Positions 17,567 through 27,115 of a stretch of 64,000 nucleotides of DNA are shown here, one piece after another (positions within the stretch are counted from its first letter, which is position 1; the number at the start of each line of letters is the position of its first letter). A model generated the notes under the pieces. That model made no database searches and was not told the origin of the DNA. It was given only the letters and a program-made list of their open reading frames with translations. The stretch is from Simonsiella sp051414845 (GTDB lineage: Bacteria > Pseudomonadota > Gammaproteobacteria > Burkholderiales > Neisseriaceae). A program made the translations under genes and the position numbers. Where the stretch lies: NCBI GenBank assembly GCA_051414845.1, contig CP183313.1, forward strand, positions 620,001 to 684,000. Direction: 5' to 3'.

Positions 17567-17600
17567 AGGCAGCCTGAAACGAAGTTCAGCGCAGCTAAAA
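17567..17600 (+). repeat. 34-bp DUS-extended repeat, copy 1
   Basis: A DUS followed by CGAAGTTCAGCGCAGCTAAAA. The same 34-bp unit recurs with one or two changes at 33283-33316 and 40156-40189, the latter two just after NIME-like repeats. Confidence 0.8.
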
Positions 17601-17641
17601 ACTTTTACTTTCTTATTTTTATTAACAAAAAGGTCAAAAAC

Positions 17642-18940
17642 ATGACAAAAAACGTAGTAGTCATCGGCGCGCAATGGGGCGATGAAGGCAAAGGCAAAAT
17701 CGTAGATTGGCTGGCGGAGCAAACCACAGGCGTGGTGCGCTTTCAGGGCGGACACAACGCAGGACATACGCTGGTGGTGAACGGCAAAAAAACTATTTTG
17801 CGCCTGATTCCAAGCGGTATTTTGCATGAATCGTTGGATTGCTACATCGGTTCGGGGGTGGTGGTGTCGCCCGAAGCCTTGCTCAGTGAGATTGACGAAT
17901 TGAACGCGGCTGGCGTGAAAAATGTGGCGCAACGCTTGAAAATCGCGGCTACTGCGCCGTTGATTTTGCCGTATCACGTTGCGCTTGACCAAGCGCGTGA
18001 AAAATCGCGTGGCGCGGGCAAAATCGGCACGACAGGTCGCGGCATTGGCCCTGCGTATGAAGATAAAGTGGCGCGTCGTTCGGTGCGCGTGGGCGATTTG
18101 GCGGATTTGGATTTGGTGGCGGAAAAAGTTCGCGCCAATTTGGAATTGTACAATGTACAACTGGTGCATTTGCACGGCGAAAAACCTGTTAAGTTTGAAG
18201 ATGTGATGGCGAAAATTGAAGGTTTCCGCGAACGCGTGTTGCCGATGATTGCCGATGTATCGCGCACTTTGTACGAGAAAAATCAAAAAGGCGAGCGTTT
18301 GTTGTTTGAAGGCGCACAAGGCACGTTGTTGGATATTGATTACGGCACGTATCCCTTTGTTACTTCATCAAATTGTATCGCTGGCGCGGCGTCGGGTGGC
18401 GCAGGTGTGCCGCCGCAAATGTTAAATTATGTGTTGGGCATTGTGAAGGCGTACACGACGCGCGTAGGTTCAGGTCCATTCCCGACTGAATTGTTTGACG
18501 ATGTGGGCGCAGGTTTGGCGGAACGCGGACATGAGTTTGGCTCGGTTACCGGTCGTCCACGCCGTTGCGGTTGGTTTGACGCGGCGGCTTTGAAACGCTC
18601 AATCCAAGTGAACGGCATTTCGGGCATGTGTATCACGAAATTGGACGTGATGGACGGCATGAAAGAAATCAAAATTTGCGTGGGCTACACCTTGCCAGAC
18701 GGTTCAACGACCGATATTTTGCCATTCGGTGCGGCGCAAGTGGAAGGCTGCACGCCGATTTACGAAATGATGGACGGCTGGACGGAAACGACTTTTGGCG
18801 TGAAATCGTATGACGCGCTGCCAACCAATGCGAAAAAATATTTGAAACGCATTGAAGAGGTGTGCGGTGCGCCCGTGGCGATTGTGTCCACAGGTCCTGA
18901 CCGCGAAGAGACGATTTTGATTCAGCATCCATTTGAATAA
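17642..18940 (+). CDS. purA: Adenylosuccinate synthetase
   Basis: GTP-dependent enzyme of 432 aa joining IMP and aspartate in AMP synthesis. The P-loop-like GDEGKGK (about 12-18), the catalytic His in GGHNAGHT, the IMP loop TGRGIGPAYEDK and the GTP-binding GSVTGRPRRCGWFD segment are all present. The start is the ATG at 17642 (MTKNVVVIGAQWG); an upstream in-frame start at 17480 overlaps the preceding gene and is rejected. Confidence 0.97.
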   Translation: MTKNVVVIGAQWGDEGKGKIVDWLAEQTTGVVRFQGGHNAGHTLVVNGKKTILRLIPSGILHESLDCYIGSGVVVSPEALLSEIDELNAAGVKNVAQRLKIAATAPLILPYHVALDQAREKSRGAGKIGTTGRGIGPAYEDKVARRSVRVGDLADLDLVAEKVRANLELYNVQLVHLHGEKPVKFEDVMAKIEGFRERVLPMIADVSRTLYEKNQKGERLLFEGAQGTLLDIDYGTYPFVTSSNCIAGAASGGAGVPPQMLNYVLGIVKAYTTRVGSGPFPTELFDDVGAGLAERGHEFGSVTGRPRRCGWFDAAALKRSIQVNGISGMCITKLDVMDGMKEIKICVGYTLPDGSTTDILPFGAAQVEGCTPIYEMMDGWTETTFGVKSYDALPTNAKKYLKRIEEVCGAPVAIVSTGPDREETILIQHPFE

Positions 18941-19034
18941 TTTGAATTATTTAAATAGAGAATATTTCAGGCAGCCTGATTTACCGTCCGCTAGGACTTT
19001 TCAGGCTGCCTGAAAATTTTTGAAAGCACATTTT

Positions 19035-19274
19035 ATGAAATTCACTCTTATGTTTCGCCCGTATTGCGGCTTGTGCCATCAAATGCTGGACGCGCTGAAA
19101 CCTTTTCAGGCAGCCTATGGCTTTGATGTGGAGATTGTGCAAATTGATGATTTTCCAGAATTAGAACAGAAATACAATGAGTTAGTCCCAGTTTTATTGC
19201 ATGATCAGCATGAAGTTTGCTATTGGCATTTAGATGAAACTGCCTTGCGTGAATATTTAGACAAGGCGGTTTGA
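19035..19274 (+). CDS. Glutaredoxin-like (DUF836) thiol protein
   Basis: Small thioredoxin-fold protein of 79 aa with a CxxC motif at C11/C14 (FRPYCGLCHQM), typical of the glutaredoxin-like DUF836 family. Likely cytoplasmic redox role, substrate unknown. ATG 19035 is preferred over TTG 19020 since the thioredoxin beta-strand begins directly (MKFTLMFRPYC). A DUS inside the gene is read as PFQAAYG. It ends before a bidirectional terminator shared with rnr. Confidence 0.82.
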   Translation: MKFTLMFRPYCGLCHQMLDALKPFQAAYGFDVEIVQIDDFPELEQKYNELVPVLLHDQHEVCYWHLDETALREYLDKAV

Positions 19275-19354
19275 GCGGTTATTTTATGTTTCAGGCTGCC
19301 TGAAAATAGATAAAGTCCCATCTTAACTTTTAATTTTTAGAAAAATTTCTAATA

Positions 19355-19384
19355 AAAAAGTCGGCATACATGCCGACTTTTTAA
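19355..19384. terminator. Bidirectional terminator between grx-like gene and rnr
   Basis: Perfect 12-bp stem AAAAAGTCGGCA / TGCCGACTTTTT (19355-19366, 19371-19382) with a TACA loop; A- and T-runs on both sides allow use on either strand. Confidence 0.88.
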
Positions 19385-19412
19385 GCTATCTTATTATTGG
19401 ATAAGCTCATCT

Positions 19413-22172
19413 TTATTTCGATTTACGTTTTCCTTTTGGTTTTTCTGCCGTTTCACCTTTACCCAACAACGTTTCTTTGACCACTTGCAACACTTTGCCC
19501 GACGCAGTTTTAATGCTTTCAGGCAGTGTGGTTTCAGGCTGCTTTTTAATGCTCACGCCTTTTTTCCGCGTGTTGGTTTTGCTTTTAGCAACGGGCGCAG
19601 CTGGCGTTTGCTCGGCTAGGATTTTGGCTTTGCGTTTGACCTTGGCGACGGCGGTTGCTGCCATGTTGAGTGCGTCATCTAGCACCTCGCTGTTTACCGT
19701 TTGCGCTTTGTTGTTGCGTTTGCTGCTGGTTTGATTCGCGCTTTTTGCTGCAGCTTGAACACTTTTACTGGCGGATTTATTGGTTTTAACTTTTGCCGCT
19801 TGCGCTGTTTTTTCAGGCTGCTTTGCTGTTTTGCTAGGTTTTGCCGCTTTGGTTTTGCTGCTTGCTTGGCTTTCGATAACGGCTTTGTGGGCGGTATTTT
19901 TGTTACCGCTACGCGTTTTATTGCTGGCGTTTTGTTTTGTTTCAACTTGTTTTGCGCCATTATTTTTCAGGCTGCCTTTTTTGCCTTTGCTGCCGCCTTG
20001 TACCAACACTAAATCAATTTTACTGGTATCCAAATCGGCACGCGCGACTTTGACGATGACGCTGTCGCCCATGCTGAAACGTACGCCGCTGCGTTCTCCG
20101 ACCATTGCTAATAAATCGGCACGGTAGTTGAAGTAGTCTTCGCCCAAGTCGCTGACGTGTACCATGCCTTCAATGTGGATGTCGTCTAGCGTAACAAAAA
20201 TGCCGAAGTTGGCGATGTGCGTGATTTTGCCGCTGAATGTTTCGCCCACTTTATCGCGCATGTAATAAGTTTTCAGCCAGTTTTCTACGTCGCGGCTGGC
20301 GTCGTCGGCTCGACGTTCCGCGTAGGACGCGTGTGCGCCTATCTCTTGCCATGCGGTATCGTAGCTTTTGCCTTGTAATACGGCTTTGATGGCGCGGTGT
20401 ACGAGTAAATCGGGATAGCGGCGAATCGGGGAGGTGAAATGTGCGTATTGCTCGTATGCCAAGCCAAAATGTCCTTCGTTTTCAGGCTCATATACGGCTT
20501 GTTGCATAGAGCGCAATAGCATGGTTTGAATCAATTCACGGTCGCTGCGTTCGCTGATTTTTTCGGCTAATTGGGCGTAATGTTTGGGTGTTGGATTGTC
20601 GCCACCGCCTAATTGCAAGCCAAGTAAACCCAGTTGTTCGCGCAGATTGGCGAGTTTTTCGGGCGTTGGGCCTTTGTGGTTACGATACAAGGCTGAATGT
20701 TTGTTTTTTAATAAGAAATCGGCAGCGCATACGTTTGCCGCGAGCATGCATTCTTCAATCAATTTATGCGCGTCATTGCGGTGTACTGGCACAATGCGGT
20801 CAATTTTGCCGTTATCGTCAAATATCATCTCAGTTTCAACGGTTTCAAATTCCATTGCGCCACGCGTTTGGCGTTTTTTCTGCAATACACCAAACAATTG
20901 ATACAACACTCTCAGGCTGCCTGAATATTCAGCAGGCGCGCCTTCTAAGTCATTTTGCAGCCAATCCCATACTTGGTTATACGTTAAACGCGCTGCGGAT
21001 TTCATCACGGCTGGGTAAAATTCATAGGATTTGACGTTGCCCGCGTAGGTAAATATGATGTCGCACACCATGCATAGTCGTTCCACATCAGGGTTGAGCG
21101 AACAAATGCCGTTGGACAAACTTTCAGGCAGCATCGGAATCACACGGCGTGGGAAATACACGCTCGTGGCGCGTTCGCGTGCATCGTCGTCAATCGCGTC
21201 TTGCGGCTTGACATAATGGCTTACGTCGGCAATCGCTACCACCAAGCGGAAATTGCGTCCGATTTTTTCGGCAAACACCGCATCGTCAAAATCGCGCGAA
21301 CTTTCGCCATCAATTGTTACCAATGGCATATCGCGCAAATCTACGCGATTTTTGCGGTCGGCAGGGCGTACCGTTTTCGGAATTTTCGCCGCCGCTTTCA
21401 GACAGGCTTCACTAAATTCGTGCGGCAAACGATGTTTGCGCACCGCAATCTCAATTTCCATGCCCGAATCGGCATAATCGCCTAAAACTTCCACAATTTT
21501 TGCCACCGCAGGACGATGATTTTCAGGATAACTGTCAATCTCGGCAACCACAACTTGCCCCGAAGTTGGTTTAAATTCGGCAATGCTATCGGGTTCTAAA
21601 ATAATGTTTTGGTGCAAACGCTTATCTTCGGGCTCCAACACCGCCACACCACGTTCCATGTAAAAACGCCCGACAACCTTACTCTGCGCGCGTTCCACAA
21701 TATCCAAAACCTGTCCCTCGCGGCGACCGCGACGGTCCAAACCCAACGGGCGCACGGTTACGATATCGCCATGCATCACGCCACGCATTTGGCGTTCATA
21801 TAAGACCAAATCGCCTTCGGTAGAATTGCCCAGCGGCACAGCAAAACCAAAGCCATCTTTATGTGCTTCCACGCGGCATTTCACGATGTCCAATTTTTCC
21901 GCTACGCACACCAAACCACGACGGTTAATCAACACCTGACCATCGCGCGCCATCGCCTTTAAACGGCGTTCAAAAAAATCCATTTCTTGCGGTTTAATCG
22001 ACAATTCTTTTGCCAATGCTTCTGTTTTTTGTGGTACACCCGCTTCTTCCAAAAGCTGAATAATCCACTCGCGGCTCGGCAAAGGATGATTATCATACTT
22101 CGCGCGTTCGCGTTCTAAATAAGGGTCTTGCTCTCTCAAATTTTTCGCCTTGATATTTTTGGTTTTCGTCAT
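19413..22172 (-). CDS. rnr: Ribonuclease R
   Basis: Processive 3'-5' exoribonuclease of 919 aa that degrades structured RNA and acts in RNA quality control. Order: winged-helix start, cold-shock domains about 80-240, RNB catalytic domain about 250-585 with DGESSRDFDDAVFA (metal-binding Asp cluster), S1 domain about 640-725 (FSGKITHIANFGIFVTL), and a long Lys/Ala/Ser/Thr-rich tail about 735-919. The tail is longer and more repetitive than in E. coli RNase R and probably disordered. A bidirectional terminator lies 3' of it. Confidence 0.95.
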   Translation of the reverse strand: MTKTKNIKAKNLREQDPYLERERAKYDNHPLPSREWIIQLLEEAGVPQKTEALAKELSIKPQEMDFFERRLKAMARDGQVLINRRGLVCVAEKLDIVKCRVEAHKDGFGFAVPLGNSTEGDLVLYERQMRGVMHGDIVTVRPLGLDRRGRREGQVLDIVERAQSKVVGRFYMERGVAVLEPEDKRLHQNIILEPDSIAEFKPTSGQVVVAEIDSYPENHRPAVAKIVEVLGDYADSGMEIEIAVRKHRLPHEFSEACLKAAAKIPKTVRPADRKNRVDLRDMPLVTIDGESSRDFDDAVFAEKIGRNFRLVVAIADVSHYVKPQDAIDDDARERATSVYFPRRVIPMLPESLSNGICSLNPDVERLCMVCDIIFTYAGNVKSYEFYPAVMKSAARLTYNQVWDWLQNDLEGAPAEYSGSLRVLYQLFGVLQKKRQTRGAMEFETVETEMIFDDNGKIDRIVPVHRNDAHKLIEECMLAANVCAADFLLKNKHSALYRNHKGPTPEKLANLREQLGLLGLQLGGGDNPTPKHYAQLAEKISERSDRELIQTMLLRSMQQAVYEPENEGHFGLAYEQYAHFTSPIRRYPDLLVHRAIKAVLQGKSYDTAWQEIGAHASYAERRADDASRDVENWLKTYYMRDKVGETFSGKITHIANFGIFVTLDDIHIEGMVHVSDLGEDYFNYRADLLAMVGERSGVRFSMGDSVIVKVARADLDTSKIDLVLVQGGSKGKKGSLKNNGAKQVETKQNASNKTRSGNKNTAHKAVIESQASSKTKAAKPSKTAKQPEKTAQAAKVKTNKSASKSVQAAAKSANQTSSKRNNKAQTVNSEVLDDALNMAATAVAKVKRKAKILAEQTPAAPVAKSKTNTRKKGVSIKKQPETTLPESIKTASGKVLQVVKETLLGKGETAEKPKGKRKSK

Positions 22173-22401
22173 TTTATTTATCCTATTTCATTCTGTTTTA
22201 TGCGGGTGACACTTTACATGAAAAACATTGGAAAAGCAAAAAGTTACTGCATTTCAGGCTGCCTGAAAATAAAAAACAGTTTTTCCATCGCCAAATCGCT
22301 TTCAGGCAGCCTGAAACAAAAATCACATCAAACATGTATTTCTTAACACAAAATCCAGTAAGATGTGCGCTTCTTGTTTCCACACGCAAAGAAAGTCAAA
22401 C

Positions 22402-23073
22402 ATGAACATCCAACACAAAATCATTGCCACCGCACTATTCTCAGCCTTTGCTCTGCAAGCACAAGCAGGCGATATTCCGCAAAGCGCAACGCTGCAATAC
22501 AGTGGCAGCTACGGCATCCCCGCCACCATGACCTTCAAACGCAGCGGCGATAATTACACCGTTGCCGCCAGCATTAATGTGCCGCTCTACAAAATCCGTT
22601 TTGAAAGCGGCGGCAAAATCGTTGGCAACCAATTGCAGCCTACGTATTACAAAGACATCCGCAACGGCAAAACTTATGCTTCAGCGCAAATTTCAGGCAA
22701 CAAAGCCACTTACGGTCGCGCAGGCAGCCTGAAAACAGAAGCCGTTTCAGGTCGCGTCATGGACTTGTTTACGCTCTCTTGGCAATTGGCGTTTAACGAC
22801 GGCAAACTACCAAACGGTATCAAAATCACCAACGGCAAAAAATTGTATAACGTCGGCGGCATGAGCGCGGCGGGCAGCAAATCGATGACGATTAATGGCG
22901 GCAAAACCACCGTGAATCAGTTTAACGTGCGCCGTGGCGACGATACGGTGCAATACGCATTTGCCCCAGCAGTTGGCGGCGTACCCGCCATCATCAATTA
23001 TAACGACGGCGACAAAAGCTATAATTTAACGCTCAAATCGGTAATGATTAACGGCAAAAAAGTGAAGCCTTGA
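22402..23073 (+). CDS. DUF3108-like periplasmic protein
   Basis: Secreted protein of 223 aa with an N-terminal signal peptide (ALFSAFALQAQAG, cleavage after AQA). The beta-rich sequence (ATLQYSGSYGIPATMTF, VPLYKIRFESGGKI, KDIRNGKTYASAQ) fits DUF3108, a family of periplasmic beta-proteins of unknown function. Start at 22402 has RBS AAAGAAAG; an in-frame upstream start at 22363 would spoil the signal peptide. A DUS is read in frame as GSLK near residue 110. Confidence 0.8.
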   Translation: MNIQHKIIATALFSAFALQAQAGDIPQSATLQYSGSYGIPATMTFKRSGDNYTVAASINVPLYKIRFESGGKIVGNQLQPTYYKDIRNGKTYASAQISGNKATYGRAGSLKTEAVSGRVMDLFTLSWQLAFNDGKLPNGIKITNGKKLYNVGGMSAAGSKSMTINGGKTTVNQFNVRRGDDTVQYAFAPAVGGVPAIINYNDGDKSYNLTLKSVMINGKKVKP

Positions 23074-23258
23074 TTTTCAGGCAGCCTGAAAATTGTTGCA
23101 AAACTTGGGGCGTGCTTGGCTCGCGCCCATATTTCGCTTGGTACAAATATCTCTTTAAACAAACGATTTTTGGGGTGAACCGCCCCGCCTCATTTTTGAT
23201 TTCAGGCAGCCTAAACAGGTTTTCAAAGGCTTCAACCTGAACACTTTTAGATAAGACA

Positions 23259-23294
23259 AAACGGTTGATGAAGCATCATCAACCGTTTATTTTT
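23259..23294 (+). terminator. Terminator downstream of the DUF3108 gene
   Basis: Stem AAACGGTTGATGA / TCATCAACCGTTT (13 bp) with an AGCA loop, followed by ATTTTT. It lies about 185 bases after the gene. Confidence 0.8.
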
Positions 23295-23520
23295 ATGTAC
23301 TATTTTTCAAGTCGCTTCATCAATTCAAGCCTGAAAATTTTGCAAAACTAGCAGCGCGGGTTGTTAGTTCAAGCTTTTCGTTCCGCACAATACTTACCAT
23401 ATTTTGAAAATTAAAAATTTGCTAGCAAACTACCGCTGCATTTTGTCATTCAGGCAGCTGAAAGAATTTGGCAATGGTTTTAGGCTGTCTGAAAAATTAT
23501 TTGAAAAGTTGCAAATGTAA

Positions 23521-23556
23521 AAAAAATAAGGACAGATACACAATCTGTCCTTATTT
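23521..23556 (-). terminator. Terminator of rhlE
   Basis: Perfect 14-bp stem AAATAAGGACAGAT / ATCTGTCCTTATTT with a 5-base loop; on the minus strand it is followed by a run of T. It lies 40 bases beyond the rhlE stop. Confidence 0.85.
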
Positions 23557-23595
23557 CCTCAATCGCTACTGACTTTTCAGGCAGCCTGAAAACCC

Positions 23596-25011
23596 TTAAC
23601 CGCGTTTACCGCCATCTTTCTTAAACGGTTTTTTGAAACTATCTTTCTTAAAGCCATCTTTTTTCGTGCCATCCTTGCGGAAACCGCCGTCGCGACGGTC
23701 ATCGCCACGACGTTCGCTGCCGCCTTCACGTTTATCGCCGTACGCTTTTTTCTCGCCATACGGTTTTTTGGCGCCACCGCTACGGCTGCCCCAACGGTCG
23801 CCTTCACGGCGTCCGCTACCAAAACCGCCTTTGCCGCGTGGTTTGCGGTCGGCGTTTTTATTGCGTTTGCGCGTCGGCTCCAAACCTTCAATCACTACCT
23901 CGGGCAATTTGCGGTCAATGTAACGCTCAATTTTATGCACCGCCATGTATTCGTTCACTTCCGCAAACGAAATTGCTAAACCCGTGCGCCCCGCACGCCC
24001 CGTGCGACCAATGCGGTGAACGTAATCTTCCGCCTGTTTCGGCAAATCATAGTTAATCACATGCGTAATCGTTGGCACGTCAATACCACGTGCCGCCACG
24101 TCTGTCGCCACCAAAATTTTGCAACGACCTTTGCGCAAATCCATCAAAGTGCGATTGCGCCAACCTTGCGGCATATCGCCATGCAAACAGTTCGCCGCAA
24201 AACCTTTTTCGTACAACTCGTCCGCTAACACTTCTGTCATTGCCTTGGTGGACGTGAAAATCACACATTGGTCAATATTCGCGTCGCGTAAAATGTGGTC
24301 AAGCAAGCGATTTTTGTGATTTTTATCATCGCAATACAATAATTGTTCTTCAATTTTGCCGTGCTTGTCTTCACGTTCCACTTCAATCACTTCGGGATTT
24401 TTGGTCAATTTACGCGCCAATTTGCCAACAGGTCCGTCCCAAGTCGCTGAAAACAATAAAGTTTGACGGTCTTCAGGCGTCGCCGCCACAATGGTTTCAA
24501 TATCGTCAATGAAACCCATGTCCAACATGCGGTCGGCTTCGTCCAAAATCAGTACTTCCAAGCGGTTAAAATCCACGCGGCCGCTACGCATGTGGTCCAT
24601 CAAACGTCCTGGCGTCGCCACAATCACATCAATCGGCTTGCTCATCGCCTTGATTTGCTGACCAAAAGACGCCCCCCCCACCAAAGTAACCGTGCGCAAC
24701 CATTTCATATTTTTCGCATACGTTTGCGCATTTTTTTCCACTTGCGCCGCCAATTCGCGTGTCGGTGTCAGCACCAAAACGCGTGGACCTTTGCCCGATT
24801 TTTCGCTGCGGTGCGTCAATTTTTGCAAGCTCGGCAACAAAAACGCAGCCGTTTTGCCCGAACCCGTTTGCGCCGACGCCATGATGTCGCGCCCCGCCAA
24901 AGCGTGCGGAATTGATTGCATTTGAATCGGTGTTGGTCTGTCGTAACCTGCTGATTGCAAAGCAGAAAGAATATTTGGGTCTAAATTTAAGTCGGCGAAT
25001 TTAATCGTCAT
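23596..25011 (-). CDS. rhlE: DEAD-box RNA helicase, RhlE type
   Basis: ATP-dependent RNA helicase of 471 aa. Motifs in order: Q motif (RPTPIQMQSIP), I (AQTGSGKTAAF), Ia (PTRELAAQV), II (DEAD), III (SAT), then the C-terminal domain with V (ATDVAARGIDVP) and VI (HRIGRTGRAGRTG). The tail from about 385 is rich in Lys, Arg and Gly with RGG-like and KKDGFKKD repeats, suited to RNA binding and probably disordered. Likely roles are RNA decay or ribosome assembly. It is monocistronic with its own terminator. Confidence 0.9.
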   Translation of the reverse strand: MTIKFADLNLDPNILSALQSAGYDRPTPIQMQSIPHALAGRDIMASAQTGSGKTAAFLLPSLQKLTHRSEKSGKGPRVLVLTPTRELAAQVEKNAQTYAKNMKWLRTVTLVGGASFGQQIKAMSKPIDVIVATPGRLMDHMRSGRVDFNRLEVLILDEADRMLDMGFIDDIETIVAATPEDRQTLLFSATWDGPVGKLARKLTKNPEVIEVEREDKHGKIEEQLLYCDDKNHKNRLLDHILRDANIDQCVIFTSTKAMTEVLADELYEKGFAANCLHGDMPQGWRNRTLMDLRKGRCKILVATDVAARGIDVPTITHVINYDLPKQAEDYVHRIGRTGRAGRTGLAISFAEVNEYMAVHKIERYIDRKLPEVVIEGLEPTRKRNKNADRKPRGKGGFGSGRREGDRWGSRSGGAKKPYGEKKAYGDKREGGSERRGDDRRDGGFRKDGTKKDGFKKDSFKKPFKKDGGKRG

Positions 25012-25499
25012 GATTTTTCCTATGGGAAAACAACAACATTCCGCCTGAACATATTTTCAGGCAGCCGTAGAAGCATGGGAACGGAAAAATAGTTGCCGCG
25101 TGAGTGACTAAACCAAAACAAAAGTTTCAGACAGCCTGAAAAGCAGCAAAGATTGAGCAGTAAAGTTGTCGCCAGTCATAAAATACTGGAGGTTACATCG
25201 GCAACAACCTGCAAATAAGTGCTTGTTGGATAACAAGATCAGAGAGAGTTTCTGCCTAAATGGGTAATCGCGGCAGACTAGGTCGAAGACGATGGCTTCA
25301 AAAAAGTGAATCGCGGATTATAGAAGAAAATGTTATATAGCACAAGTTACGTTTTTTCAGGCAGCCTGAGACGTGTGCATCTTTTTTCAGGCTGCCTGAA
25401 AGCGACAATGTATCGCTTTTACATTGCTCGGATGCGCTTTTCCTTGTTGATAGCCTGTAAACTTGTTACACTCATGCCCCAAAATATTCAGGAATCATC
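25012..25499. other. Unassigned intergenic region between rhlE and mltB
   Basis: No open frame of note. DUS copies lie near 25057, 25129, 25358 and 25387. The middle (about 25150-25330) is less AT-rich than usual spacer and has short complementary stretches, but I could not match it to 6S RNA, RNase P, tmRNA or a known riboswitch. A small RNA or gene remnant is possible but unsupported. Confidence 0.4.
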
Positions 25500-26615
25500 A
25501 TGAAAATTCACACTTTTTTACTTTCTAATTTGGTAATTGCCATCAGCGCGTGCAGCAATGCACCGCAGCCTGCGCCGCAACAAAACCCGCAAAACGACCC
25601 GCTTATGTCGGTTTTGCAACAAAAACGTCCGAATGCGGTGGTACAAAATGGTACGCAACCGTTTTTCAATCAACCTGCTGCGTCTGTGTCGCAAACAGGT
25701 TATTTGGCGAACCCGAATGTGCAGGAATTTATCCGTTATCAAAACCAAGTTAATGGTTTGAACATTCAGTATTTAAACGATTTTTTCGCGCAAGTCGGCT
25801 ATCGCGGCAATATTATTAGCATTATGAATCGACCAGGCACATCGCGCCCTTGGTATGAGTTCCAAAAAGGCAATTCGGGCGCGGCGAAAATCAATGCGGG
25901 TCGCCGTTTTTATCAAGCCAACCGAGCGGCAATTGACCAAGCAGCGGCGCGTTATGGCGTGCCAGCAGAAATTATCGTGGCGATTATCGGCATTGAAACC
26001 AATTATGGCGCGAACACCGGCAATATTCGCACCGCCGACGCTTTGGCAACGCTGGCATTTGACTATCCGCGTCGTGGCGCGTTTTTTCAAAAGGAATTGG
26101 GCGAATTTTTGAAATTGGCGCAAGAAGAGGGGCGCAGTCCATTTGAATTTTCAGGCAGTTATGCGGGCGCGATGGGGATGCCGCAGTTTATGCCGTCTAG
26201 TTTTAGACAGTGGGCAGTGGATTTTGATGGCGACCGCCACCGCGATATTTGGCGCAGCGTGCCTGATACCGCGGCTTCGGTGGCGAATTATATGAAGCAA
26301 CACGGCTGGCAAACTGGCGGACGCATGGTCATTCCTGTGTCGCTCACGCCTACGCCGCAGTTGTTGGCGATTGTGGAAGAAAAAACGGCGTTAAATTATA
26401 CGGTTGGGCAGTTGCGTCAAATGGGCGTGCAGCCGTTAGAAGCAGTGGGCGACCATGAGCGCGCGGTGTTGTATCGCTTGGAAGTTGCGCCTAATCAGTT
26501 TCAATATTTGATCGGTTTGAACAACTTTTATGCGGTTTGGGGCTATAACAATAGCCGAATGTATGTAACGGCGGTGCGCGATATTGCGAATGGGATTGCG
26601 GGCGGACGTTTGTAA
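25500..26615 (+). CDS. mltB: Lytic murein transglycosylase B, lipoprotein
   Basis: Lipoprotein of 371 aa that cleaves the MurNAc-GlcNAc bond of peptidoglycan with 1,6-anhydro product. Lipobox ISAC at about 15-18 follows a short signal; a Pro/Gln linker leads to the SLT domain. The catalytic Glu is E166 in GIETNYG, with the family motif GAMGMPQFMPSS near 223. A peptidoglycan remodelling role with mltA and nlpD, also in this window, is expected. RBS is modest (AGGAATC). Confidence 0.92.
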   Translation: MKIHTFLLSNLVIAISACSNAPQPAPQQNPQNDPLMSVLQQKRPNAVVQNGTQPFFNQPAASVSQTGYLANPNVQEFIRYQNQVNGLNIQYLNDFFAQVGYRGNIISIMNRPGTSRPWYEFQKGNSGAAKINAGRRFYQANRAAIDQAAARYGVPAEIIVAIIGIETNYGANTGNIRTADALATLAFDYPRRGAFFQKELGEFLKLAQEEGRSPFEFSGSYAGAMGMPQFMPSSFRQWAVDFDGDRHRDIWRSVPDTAASVANYMKQHGWQTGGRMVIPVSLTPTPQLLAIVEEKTALNYTVGQLRQMGVQPLEAVGDHERAVLYRLEVAPNQFQYLIGLNNFYAVWGYNNSRMYVTAVRDIANGIAGGRL

Positions 26616-26664
26616 TCATTTTTCAGGCTGCCTGAAAATAGTTTGTTTGATTTTGTAAAGATGA

Positions 26665-26692
26665 TTGCGTTTTTTCAGGTAGTCAGTATAAT
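26665..26692 (+). promoter_or_regulatory. Sigma-70-type promoter of the SRP RNA gene
   Basis: Minus-10 TATAAT (26687-26692) and minus-35 TTGCGT (26665-26670) with a 16-base spacer, ending about 12 bases before the predicted SRP RNA 5' end. A degraded DUS lies between the boxes. Confidence 0.75.
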
Positions 26693-26703
26693 ACGCTTCC
26701 TTA

Positions 26704-26802
26704 CGGCGGGTCTCCTCGCATGATAATTTTGAGCAACGGGTCAGGGGCGGAAGCCAGCAGTCCACTTGGAAAAGTCAGTGCCGAGGGTTTGGCTCGCCGC
26801 CC
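26704..26802 (+). ncRNA. ffs: Signal recognition particle 4.5S RNA
   Basis: Hairpin RNA of about 100 nt that binds Ffh and targets membrane proteins to the translocon. The conserved domain IV is visible: GGGTCAGG near 26739 and GGAAGCCAGCAG near 26749, the classic asymmetric and symmetric loops. The outer stem is formed by GGCGG near 26705 and CCGCC near 26798. Ends are approximate. A consensus promoter precedes it and a terminator follows at 26838. Confidence 0.92.
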
Positions 26803-26837
26803 ATCATTTCATGATGATTTCCTTTCTGGTTGAAGCA

Positions 26838-26867
26838 AACCCCGTTTCAGAAATGAGACGGGTTTTT
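26838..26867 (+). terminator. Terminator of the SRP RNA gene
   Basis: CCCGTTTCA (26841-26849) pairs with TGAGACGGG (26854-26862) with one G-U pair, followed by TTTTTG. Confidence 0.82.
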
Positions 26868-26946
26868 GTTATGCGTGTTGTTTTTTCAGGCTGCCTGAAA
26901 AAGTTTGTTTATTCAATAAATGAATTTACATAGGTTTTCAGGCTGC

Positions 26947-27052
26947 TATAGTGGATTAACACAGAAAGGTGTAAGGCGACAGCGACCGCCGTGTACACCT
27001 AGTACATAAGGGAGCTGGCAACGCAGCAGATTTCTTATTTTGATTCACTATA
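26947..27052 (-). repeat. Correia-like element, copy 2 (reverse orientation)
   Basis: Exactly 106 bp with ends TATAGTGGATTAA (26947-26959) and a matching TTGATTCACTATA-type right end at 27052. The left end equals the TATAGTGGATTAA end of classical Neisseria Correia elements. The core, read on the minus strand, matches copies at 4920 and 42682. It lies between the SRP RNA gene and the DUF3482 GTPase gene. Confidence 0.87.
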
Positions 27053-27115
27053 TTTAGGTTTCAGGCAGCCTGAAATGTTACAATGCGCTTCTTTTTAATT
27101 CATTAATTTCATACC

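Larger units (their letters stand above)
23074..23595. other. Repeat-rich intergenic region
   Basis: No gene seen. It holds DUS copies (about 23076, 23205, 23452, 23577), two CTGAAA-NN-TTTGCAAAAC motifs (about 23086 and 23332), the terminator at 23259-23294 and the rhlE terminator at 23521-23556. Confidence 0.6.

Noticed and set aside
17546..18319. 257-codon minus-strand frame over purA
   Set aside because: Antisense to purA; shadow frame.
25140..25340. 6S RNA or RNase P RNA
   Set aside because: Lacks the conserved 6S central bubble context and the RNase P GAGGAAAGTC-type motif.
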